A stretch of DNA of 64,000 bases, from positions 1,116,001 to 1,180,000 of the forward strand of contig OZ218958.1 in assembly GCA_965112735.1 (NCBI GenBank), read 5' to 3'. The notes under the pieces are model-generated. The model had not been told where the DNA came from, did not search any database, and was given only the letters and a program-made list of their open reading frames with translations. This stretch comes from Phaeosaccion multiseriatum (lineage: Eukaryota > Ochrophyta, other classes). The translations under genes were made by a program, and so were the position numbers. How positions within the stretch are numbered: the stretch's first letter is position 1; each line of letters opens with the position of its first letter. Shown here in pieces: positions 48,739-58,582 of this stretch.

Positions 48739-49982
48739 AATCAATAATCAGATAATCACGTCCAGGGCCGATCCGCTTCAATGTCGCTTCCCTTCTTGCT
48801 TGGTGGTGGAGCTCGACTTGGCGGGACGCGACAACAGCAATCTGCTCGCTGCCGGGGGGGCTACTTCCGTGGTAGACGCGGATGATGCTAGTAGTGCTCG
48901 TACCGGTTCCGTGTTCAGCAACGGCGGCAAAGACGGAATAACTCCTCTGCGACCGGGCCCACTTGTTACATTCTTTCCGAACTCACGCGCAGGATCTCCC
49001 ATCGCTCGGGTCCTCCTTTCACCTTTCACCTTTCACCACGTTCATACGCTTTCTGCAGCTGGTGGTGATACATAACCCGTGAGGCTTCTGGAACAGCGTC
49101 CGTGGGAGGTGGGAAAGGAATCGGGAAAGCTCCCCCCGTGTCCAGAATACCGCCCGCCGTACGTTCGTGCGTATCGTCGAGGTGACCGTAGTATGGACGA
49201 GACGAGAAAGTAACGGTCGCCATCCATGAGGGCAAGAGAGTAGCGAGAGCACACCTGCTTCTTCCTCAAAGCACGCACCAGCAGCAGCAGAGGGGGGGAG
49301 AGGGAGGAGGGAAAATACAAGAACAGCTTTGAATGGAAAAAAAATAAATTGCTGGTTCGTTCAATCGTTCGGCTATGGCTCCTCTACAATGGGAAGAAGG
49401 GTGCCTCTCTCTTCACATACCTATGGAAGGTTTCTTATTTTTATTATTATTGCTCATCCATAATCAGCAAATGTGAGAATTATGATCCGACGACAACGAC
49501 GCCATCTGTAATTAGATTACTGGTTTTGCCGCCGGAAATTCTCGGCCTTCTCTGAGCGTCCCGCGGCCTGCTTCACTCACGCGAGCAGGCAAGAGCTCTA
49601 GCAGAGCTCTAGCAGGTAAGAGGAGATGCCTCTGAGCCAGCAGGGGGAGGGGAGTAGGCACGAGGCTGCTGTGCTCAGCCCACCAAAGAGAGTGGAGAAG
49701 CTCACAAAAAAAAACAAAGTGCCACAAGGCCCTTTCGCTTGCGCGACGAATCGCCCCCCCCCCCTCTCCTGCCTGTGCTCACGTGCTTCGATGCCTCCTC
49801 TCACCCCTCTGTGACTCCCTCGCTGCCCTCCTCTCGCAGCGAGACCACGCTTTCTTCCTCCCTTCCGTCGCCTTTGCGTGCCACTCGCTTGACTTTCTCA
49901 ACTCGCTCACACCACCCTTCAACCTCGAATCTCTCCACCAGGCCCTTGCTGCGCTACTACAAAGCACCCCATCCTACGCAGT
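48739..49982. other. Intergenic region upstream of the Cys-rich secreted gene
   Basis: No family similarity was found in any frame. It contains a CAGCTGGTGGTGATACA relative of the dispersed word near 49057-49073, an AT-rich segment at 49330-49530 unlike the GC-rich surroundings, and a C/T-rich stretch leading into the start codon at 49983. The promoter of the downstream gene should lie here. Confidence 0.35.
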
Positions 49983-52900
49983 ATGTTCCAACTGGTGCTG
50001 GTGGTGGGGCTGGCCCTGATCGGACAGCTTCGAGGCGACCAAGGGGGTGCAGAAGGCCAGGGAGAGCTGCCAGGAAAGGGCGGGCAAGGAGGTCAGTGCC
50101 TGCACAGGCCGAAGACTTGTTTAGTTTGTATCCTCTCCTCCTTTCTTCGTCTCTTCCAACACCCCGCTTCCTACACCGCCCCGCCGCTCCTCAGGTGGCT
50201 CGTTTCCGTGCTGCAGTGAGGCAACGGTGGGCGGCGTTCCGCGAGCCTGCTACGTCGACCCGACCTGCCTCGATACCCCTCCCGGCCTATTCGGAGGACT
50301 GGGGTGCAATGCAGATGGAACTGCCGACTGTCGCTTCTGCGGTTGGGGCGAATTCTTCAGCATTGAGTGTCCTCAGGGAGGCTCTCCCCCCACTCCGACA
50401 TCGCCCCCTTCTCCCTCTTCAGCGACAGGATCTCCAAGCACCGGAGGAGGGGACACCTGCTCCGCCCTCTGTAACGCTTCCGAGCCTTGCTTCCTCGATC
50501 CCTCTTGCGCAAGTGGTGGTGCGTGAGGCTCTCGATTCTGCCCTACCCTGTCTGTCCTTCCATCTCTCGCGTAGTCACTACTGACCTTCGCCTCCTCAAC
50601 CGCCCCACCCCCCCCCCCCCCCTCTCCTGAACAATGCGCCTTCTCAGGTCTTGGATGTAACGCTATTGGGGTGCAGGACTGCAGATTTTGTGGATTCAGC
50701 TACTTTGGACCTTGCCCAGCAGGGGTTGGAGGGAAGCCATCCCCGTCACCCCCTTCCCCTTCGCCTCCCTCTCCCACCACCGGAGGAGACGACAGTTGCT
50801 CTGCCCTGTGTCAGGCCATAAAAGCTTCAGAGCCTTGCTTCCTGGACCCCTCGTGTGCACGTGGCGGTGCGTAATACGCTCTACTGTTCCCTTCCCTTTC
50901 GGTCCTTCCTTCTCGCACAGCCACTGCTGACCTTCTCCCCCCCGTTCCCACCCCCCATCCCCCCTTCTCCCCTCTCCTGCTTGCTCTCTTGGGCCGAAAT
51001 GCGCCTCCCTCAGGCCTCGGATGCAACGCCGCTGGTATTGGCGCGGAGTGCAGATTCTGTGGCTTTGGTGCCTTTGCTCCTTGCCCGGTGCCCCAGACCT
51101 TCGCTCCAGCTGCTGCTCCGACTCAGGTGGGGGTATGTCACGAGGTGGGGGGTATGTCACGACGGGGTACCCTCGTGTCCTCTGTCCTTCCCTCCCCCTG
51201 CCCCTCCTTCGCTTCCCCTCCTCTTGGTAGGCCTCTGACTCATTGCTTCTTACACCCACGCTCCCACTCTCTCCTCTCCTGCGATCCTTGAAACATCGTT
51301 CTCAGGCGCCAGTCACTGCCACGTCCCCTCCGACTCGGGCACCAATGACCGTCGCCCCCACAAAGGCACCCACCGCAGCTCCAGTTGCTGCACCGACTTC
51401 GGTAGGTGTGCTCCTGTACCCTTTCTTTCCCCCTCCTCTGACTCGGCACCTCCTCTCTTCTTGTTGTGCCTCGGACTGATGCTTCCACTCATATGATCCG
51501 ATGATCGCATTGGTCCTGAATCGTCTTTTCTCAGGCACCGGTCGCCCCTCCGACTCGGGCACCAACGACCGTCGCCCCCACAAAGGCACCCACGACCGTA
51601 GTACCCACCGCAGCTCCAGTTGCTGCACCGACTTCGGTAGGTGTGCTCCTGTGCCCTTCCTTTCCCTCTCCTCCGCCTCGTCGCTGCCTCTTCTGTTGTT
51701 GTGCCTGCCTCGGGCTGATGCTTCCACTCATATGATCCGATGATCGCATTGGTCCTGAATCGTCTTTTCTCAGGCACCGGTCGCCCCTCCGACTCGGGCA
51801 CCAACGACCGTCGCCCCCACAAAGGCACCCACGACCGTAGCACCCACCGCAGCTCCAGTTGCTGCACCGACTTCGGTAGGTGTGCTCCTGTGGTCCTCCT
51901 TTCCCTCTCCTCTGACTCGGCACGTCCTCTCTTCTTGTTGTGCCTCGGACTGATGCTTCCACTCATATGATCCGATGATCGCATTGGTCCTGAATCGTCT
52001 TTTCTCAGGCACCGGTCGCCCCTCCGACTCGGGCACCAACGACCATCGCCCCCACAAAGGCACCCACGACCGCAGCACCCACCGCAGCTCCAGTTGCTGC
52101 ACCGACTTCGGTAGGTGTGCTCCTGTGCCCCTCCTTTCCATCTCCTCCGCCTCGTCGCTGCCTCTTCTGTTGTTGTGCCTGCCTCGGACTGATCCCTACT
52201 CTCTATTCCCTTCCTCTGCCCTTCTCAGCTGACCCTTCCTTTCCCTCTCCGTCGCCTCTGGCTGGGTGCTGCTTACATCCATGCCCCCCCCTCCGCGTCC
52301 CCGAATCGTCTTTCTCAGGCCCCAGTGCCCCCTCCTACCTCTGCACCCACAACTGCCGCCCCCACGAAGGCACCCACTTCCACCCCCGCTCCTGTTGCCA
52401 CCACCGGCCCCGTCGTCACGCCAGTCACCTCTTCTCCCATCGTATCTGGACCCCTGGTTCTCCTTGAAGGTAGGAGAGGGACAAGGCAGGGAGAGCGATA
52501 GGTCATCATCAACAGTGTAGTGTAGCGTTCGTATTGTTCTGCTCGTCGTGGTCGTGTTTGCTCGTTGCTCTTTCTTTCCCCGCTCCTTGCGGCTCCACCG
52601 CACTGCTTCTGTCGCGCTCGAGAACCGCCTCCGCCCCCTCCCTTTGGTCTCGTGCCTTGTTGCTGCGTGCTGCTCGAGCACTTGCCTCTCTCGGTGGGCT
52701 GCCCCACCCACCCGTCCACCCACCCGTCCACCCACGCACCCACGCACCCACCCACGCACCCACGCTCCCATGCACCCACCCACCCACCCACGCACCAACC
52801 CACGCACCAACCCACGCACCCACCCACGCACCCACGCACCCACCCACGCACGCACCCACGCACCCACCCGAAAACCGATCGCAATGACCATCGTCCCCCT

Positions 52901-54412
52901 TGCTTGCTTGCTTGCTTACTGACTATGCTTGGCTGTGGCTCTCTTGCTTGCTTACTGACTATGCTTGGCTGTGGCTCTATTCTCAGACCCGACCGATCCG
53001 TATTCTTGCCCGGCCGGCACGGGCTTCAACCCGCACGTCTTCGACTGCGGTGGGGGCGAAGACCCATCGAGGCCAATCGGAGGCCTAAGGCCAAGCCTGT
53101 ACCCAAGGCCGTTCACAAAATTCGCGTCTGCTATTCCCGGGGACAGAGTCGCACCACCCGGTGAGTAGATCCGACAGCACGAGGCAGAAGGCAGCGAAGG
53201 GAATGCAGTGAAATGCAACACATGACTTGGAATTGATTTGACATGACCATGGTGGACACTAGGTTCAAGGAGGAGGAAGGCCAGGGTTCCACTGCCGCAG
53301 CCTTAGGCAGGCAGATAAGCAGGCAGGCAAGCAGGCAGGCAGGCAAGCCAGCTCACTGTCTATCACTTACACACGCCCCTCCCTCTCTCCTTCTCCCCTT
53401 CTCTCCTCGCCCCAACACATAATGGACCGCACACCGCAGTTTTCGCGGCGTTGGGCGACTTCGAAGACACGGGTCTCACGTGCGAGTTTGTGAGCTTCGA
53501 GGGCCGAGAGGCCATCCGAGGCTTGGTGGATCGGATTGTTTACTGGTACACCTGGGACTGCAATGGAGAAGTCGACGAAGATGGCCAGTGGTACATCGAA
53601 GATATGAGCGTGGCCGAGATGCTGTTGGGTATGCAGTGTGTCCTACTCGGCCCGGGATGTGTGCCCATCGAGGTTGGGCCAGCGACCTCTCCGCCGGTGA
53701 CAGCCGCACCGGTGGTGGTCGTCCCCACGCCCGCCCCTGTGGCTGAGGTGCCTCCTCGCACGCTTGCGCCCCTCGCGGAACTTGAAGGTCAGAGAGGGTG
53801 AAGGAGGGAGGGAAGGGAAGAAAGGCAAATCATGATGAGCGTTGTGTTGCACTGTGGTTGTCTCTTCCTCCTCTTGCTCGTTGCTCGTTGCTCTCCCCGC
53901 TCGCTGTTGTGGCTCTGCGCTCGAGAGTCGCCGCCGCCCCATGTGTTTTGTTGCCTGCTTGAGGGCATGCTTTTCTTGTCGTCACACCGCCATCCCCCCA
54001 CCCGCGGAAGCAATCGCAATTAACAACCCCCCTTACTTGCCTTTCTGTGTGTGCGTTGCTGTGGTGGCTCTACACAGACCCTGAAGACACAGACAGTTGT
54101 CCGACGGGCACTCTCTACAGCGAGTATGTCTTTGACTGCGGACCGCTCGAAGACTTCGAAAGGATCGGAGGTGTGAGGCCAGCCCTCAACCCAGGGCCGC
54201 TAGCAAGAGTGCCACTCGGTCCTTATTTTCCGGAGCAGGTGGCACCCAACTGTGAGTAGTAGAGACATGAAGTCGAGCGAAGGAAGGTGATCTGATTTGA
54301 CATGACTTGTGACGAGACCGGTTAAACGCCTTCCCAAGAGACCTGGCCTTGCTTTTCCCCCTCAGGCGGGTGTATGGGCAGGCAGGCGTATGGGCAGACA
54401 GGCGTATGGGCA

Positions 54413-54462
<50 letters not shown>

Positions 54463-55145
54463 CATGACAGGCAGTCAAGGCATATGGGAAGGCAGGCAGA
54501 CAGACAGACAGGTCGTCAGTCAAGGCACATGGGAAGGCATATGGGCAGGCAGGCAGGCAGGCAGGCAGGCAGACAGGCATATCGGCACACAGGTGTATGT
54601 GCAAACAAACAGGTGCGCTCGCAGTGCTTGTGGCACTGGACTCTTTGTTGGGCGCTTATGGCAGGCAGTACAGGCCGCTTACGCTAGGCAGCACAGGCGC
54701 TGTCTCTCCGTTGCACACTCGTCACCCGTCTTCCCCCCCCCCCTCCCCCCACCCCCCCCACCGTCCAATTTACAATTAACGGGTGTGTCGGTCGGTCCAA
54801 CGCACTCCTGACTCACTCCCCCCCCCCCCCCAAACCGCAATTCTTCTTCACCGAAACAATGATGCAGATAACGACGTGGCTGACGCCCTCGACGGTGGAG
54901 GGACGAGCGTCGTTTGCAACTTCCTGCGCTACCGCCAGGTGGAGGATGTGTTCGCAGGTTTCGCCGTCGAAGCCAATTTCCCTGGTATATGGTACACGTG
55001 GGAGTGTAACGGCATAGAGATCGAGGAAAGGTCTTACTTCATGCCCCCCGGAGGAGGGGAGTCCCAGATCCTCATTGGGATGAAGTGCTCCCTCATCGGG
55101 TCAGGCTGCTATGATGATCCAGACTTCCGATCCTCGTCGTCTTAA
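49983..55145 (+). CDS. Secreted Cys-rich protein with APTxAPT repeats and duplicated C-terminal domains
   Basis: Likely cell-wall or extracellular protein; function unknown. Exons: 49983-50091, 50195-50518, 50648-50866, 51014-51126, 51306-51401, 51535-51636, 51774-51875, 52009-52110, 52319-52469, 52987-53160, 53440-53787, 54078-54251, 54868-55145. Phases close to 763 residues. A short signal peptide (MFQLVLVVGLALIG) leads into three Cys modules of about 70 residues (C..LDPSC..GGLGCNA..CRFCGFG..PCP) joined by Pro/Ser linkers. Then come four to five APTxAPT repeats of the kind common in stramenopile secreted proteins. Two copies of a two-exon unit follow: SCPAGTGFNPHVFDCGGGED with VYWYTWDCNGEVDED and GMQCVLLGPGC, versus SCPTGTLYSEYVFDCGPLED with GIWYTWECNG and GMKCSLIGSGC. 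It converges on the carbonic anhydrase gene, which shares the Cys module. The start is the least certain part. Confidence 0.8.
51306..52150 (+). repeat. Tandem duplication of a ~237-bp exon-plus-intron unit
   Basis: Exons at 51535, 51774 and 52009 are each 102 bp and nearly identical, and the introns between them are also nearly identical (ATGATCCGATGATCGCATTG occurs in each). A diverged copy starts at 51306. Each unit adds one 34-residue APT block without changing frame. Confidence 0.93.
54362..54600 (+). repeat. GGCA array with TATGGGCAGG words
   Basis: Intronic GGCA/GACA repeats with embedded GTCAAGGCATATGGGAAGG units, the same composite repeat as at 29953-30140. It lies between exons 54078-54251 and 54868-55145. 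Confidence 0.8.
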
Positions 55146-55149
55146 AATA

Positions 55150-55667
55150 AAAATTGTCTGATGGATAAGAGAGGACACTCACCTCCGAGACATCTCAAAG
55201 GCGATTGGCGTAGTGCAGTGCCACTAATGTTAGAAAAGAGATGGAGGGAGAGAAAGGAACCCCCCTTACCCACCCCTACCTGGGACGCGTAACCAAAACT
55301 GCTCAACTCCGATGATAGAGGCACTTAGCGGGGGGGGGGGGGGGAGGGAGGGCCTTCTGGGCTGCAAGACACCCTTATGTAAGACCCGCATGGCCATTAC
55401 GTAACGAACAGGAGTTTTCAGTTTGTTAGCCCTCCACACGCTGCCGGGCCATAAAACTGAACTTGATAGAGGTTGCAGGAGAGCTTGGGATGGAAGGGGG
55501 GTGTCTCTAAACGGAGGTGTCTTGGAGGTGAGTGAGCTCTCTTTGGGGCACTGCACTACACGCCAATCGCGTTTGAGGTGTCTATTATTTATCTGGTGTT
55601 TTGTAATTATTTTTTAAAAAATAAAAATAAAAAAAGTACATTGTTTTTGTGTAATTGTCTGATGGAT
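55150..55667. mobile_element. MITE-like structure between two convergent genes
   Basis: Inverted copies of GGCGATTGGCGTAGTGCAGT occur at about 55189-55225 and 55546-55585. A second inverted block (CACTCACCTCCGAGACATC and its complement) lies at about 55165-55195 and 55512-55540. The unit is bordered by direct repeats AATTGTCTGATGGATA at 55151-55166 and about 55652-55667, with a diverged third copy near 55703. There is no open frame. It looks like a short non-autonomous element with flanking duplication, but the two inverted blocks are in a compound order, so it may be rearranged. Confidence 0.5.
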
Positions 55668-55909
55668 ATTAATTAGTTACATTAATGTGGGAAATTAATG
55701 CAGTTGTCTGATGCATAGGTGGTCTTGTCTACATACTCCTTGGCGATGTACCTATACTGTACTATCCTCTAAGCGCCTTGTATGTATGTCCAAGATTGGC
55801 AATGAATGAACTATACTAGTGAGATGAACCTACCCACAGGCCCTCCGTGGCCCTGTGGCAAACCCCTGCTACATTTATTTTTCTCACTCTCCCCGCGTCT
55901 GTATTTATA

Positions 55910-58073
55910 TTAGCATGCGTTGTACACGCCGAAGCCGCAGAACCTGAGGACAAGAGAGAATCAAGAGGAGAAGAGAGGGTTAAGAGAGAATCGCATCGTG
56001 AGGCAAGAGGGAGGAACACACAGAGAGGACAAAAGAGTGGACAATGAATGAGCCCAAGGCAGCAACAATATACAATGTACATACAACAAAAATAAACGCA
56101 CCTGCAGTTGGGGAGACCGAGGGCGTTGCAGCCCAGGCCACCGTCTTCGCACGCGTCGTCCACCACGCACATCTCTCCGCTGGCGGATCCTTCGCACGCG
56201 CACCCACCAGTGACGTCACTTGGCTCCTTCCTGGTGGTGACGGGCGTGCAGTGGCTGACGGAGCGGTTGTTGAGCGGCTGTCGTAGCATGATGGGAGGGG
56301 GGAGGGGGGAGGGGGAAGAGAGGAGAGGAGGGGAAGGAGAGAAATTAATAAATGAATGGATGGAGGGAGAATATTTTTATGATGGGAGGGGGGGTGAAGG
56401 AGGCGAGGCGGCAACACAAAAGACTGAGTCTAAACCATATAGGGCTGAGCAGCGTGGGGCCCGTTTTTACCTGAACGACGCGGTTGGTGTGGCCCTTTGC
56501 ATCGGCTTGGGTGTTGCCCACGTTGATGTCGAATCGCATTGCAAGGATTTGCTGCTCGCTCATGAGAATGGGGTCCTCTATGAGCATCCATGTCACCACT
56601 TCCGAGCAGGGGGGCGTGGTGAGGCTCCCCAGGTAGGTCCAGTAGTTGAAGCCTCCCGGAAGGAGGTCGTACGGAGTCACAATGTACTCCGTCAGCTCGT
56701 CCTCCACTTGCAGCTTTCGGCCTCCGTCGGCGGCGTCAGCGGCCTCAGCGGCCTCAGCGGCCTCCGCCTCTACGAACGCCTGGATGGAGGGCCAATACTT
56801 GTTGACTTCGACGTTGCCCTCGTCAATTGCTGCGCTCGTGGACTCGATGAGCAAGCCAATGACGCGGTAGTCGGTGGGGTCGTCGACGTTCAGGTGCACC
56901 ATGTGCAAGCAGGCGTCGTAGGCGCTCCCGCCCACGGTGTGCTCACTGGTGCTGTGGAAGTGGAACTGGAGAAGCTCGTAGGTGGCGCCGTTGAGGGTGA
57001 AGCTGGGCGTGTCGGTGCAGGAATCGGCGTCCAAGCTGACCTTCCATGTGTGCGAGTCGGTGCTGAACTTGAGGTCCTTGGTGCTGCAGGAGCCAATGTT
57101 GAACGAAGGCGAGTTGTCCGGGCACTGCTCAGGCAAGACAAGAGCGGCGCAAGTCAGTCTGGGCACTGGCTGAGTCGGGGGGGAACGAGCTGTGGCTGGG
57201 AAAAGGCCACGCCAACGAAACTGAGAACAAACCATGCTGTTCTTACCATCTCGTCCACTTCCCAGGCCGCAATGTTGATGGGGCTCTGGCGCTCGCCATC
57301 GCAGTCCGGGTACTCTGGAGGAAGGAGAAGACGGGAGCAGGGTACAGGTCAGCACGGACTAAGAGAGGGAAGCGGTTGAGTCGGTTGAGGAGTCGGTTGA
57401 GGGAAAGACAAGGCAAGATCTTGGTCCTGAAAGTCTAGCGCAGAGCTACGCCAAGATGGGGCACCGCTAAGCACTGCCGGCCCTTTGTGCAGCCCACTCA
57501 GTGGTGCAAACGCAAGCAGATACAAGTGGCGGACAGTCCACCTTGTTCTATCTTCCAAATCCTACTTTTCCGGTCCAGACAATCCACGGAAGGTCCCACC
57601 ACACCACCCCCCTTTAGCGCCAGATCGGAGCGCCCCTGCCTCCCCTCAAGACCTTGCTAGCAGAAGCACTACAGCAGGCAGCCCAGAACAGGCACCCCCA
57701 CCACCCAGCAAAGTTGAACTAACATGAGAGAGAACTCTTTGTGGACGCCACGTATGCGTTCCCCCCACCCACTGTGTTGACGATGTCAGCACCCACCACT
57801 CCCAAGGCACTCAGCGGCCCAACCACGGCAGGCATCTCTGCCCCCCCCCCCCCCCCCCAGGCGCCCGACGCCGCCCGTCCACAAACACCCTGATGGCCCC
57901 AGGGCCCTGGCAAGTTGCCCTTGGTGACTCAGCGTTATGTGCTCACCTTCTCCCCAGAAAGCTCCTCCAAGGAATGTCTCTCCGTCGATCACGGCCGTCT
58001 CGCCGTACTTCCAGCTGACGGCACCGGCGAGAGGAGCAAGGCCAAGGGCACACAGAAGGCTAGTGAGCTGCAT
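55910..58073 (-). CDS. Secreted alpha-carbonic anhydrase with a Cys-rich C-terminal module
   Basis: Catalyses CO2/bicarbonate interconversion; the signal peptide ([18 protein letters not shown]) places it outside the cell or in the endomembrane system, where it could serve carbon acquisition. Exons: 58073-57947, 57314-57247, 57124-56471, 56277-56102, 55943-55910. Phases close to 352 residues. Family motifs: QSPINI; SHTWKV (proton-shuttle His position); zinc ligands in LLQFHFHS and [15 protein letters not shown]; and [12 protein letters not shown] carrying the Thr of the active site. After the catalytic domain comes a tail of about 60 residues with 10 Cys ([42 protein letters not shown]) then the stop. 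This tail matches the Cys modules of the convergent gene at 49983-55145, an unusual extension for an alpha-CA. Confidence 0.93.
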
Positions 58074-58582
58074 GATCGATGAATGAATTGCCGGGAAATG
58101 AGAGATGATTGGATGGCCCTAGTTTTTAAGATTGTGAGCTCGTGGAAGCGATGTATCGGGGGCCTGGTGTCAGGGTCCGGGGCCGCCACGTACGTTTTGA
58201 GAGGCCGCACCCGCTCTTTAAATTTCCGCGGAACCCCCTCGGTGCTAAATTTAATGAAATTTAGCAATTTCAAGTTCTCTGTAGTCCGTATGTCTAATAG
58301 TACCGTGAAGTGGGGCACCTGCCCCATGAAATAATTGTTTTGGATATTTTATGGGCCATAAATGCTCGTTTTTCAAGTTTTTTATCCAATATTTTTTGGT
58401 TGTGGGGCATTCTCCCCCCCCTCCCCACGTGGAGTTTATTTCATTCACAGCATCAGCATATTTGCACAGTGCAGCTATGTAAGAGGAGCAGCGGCTGCGC
58501 GGACGATACCCGGCTGTAACAGCTGATGCCAGTGGTGGGAGGGGCATCTCCCACGTGAATTTGCAGGAGAACAGAGTATACC
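58074..58582. other. CA promoter side and 5' flank of the Crypton-like element
   Basis: Holds the divergent upstream regions of the carbonic anhydrase (-) and the recombinase gene (+). It contains the hairpin TGGGGCACCTGCCCCA (58311-58326), a TTTTTATCCAATATTTTTT patch near 58380 and GTGGGGCATTCTCCCC near 58404. No coding segment. Confidence 0.45.

Noticed and set aside
49739-49982. Extending the Cys-rich protein upstream through the frame open from 49739
   Set aside because: That frame is not in phase with the Cys exons and has low-complexity Pro/Ser composition. The ATG at 49983 opens directly into a signal peptide and splices in the right phase.
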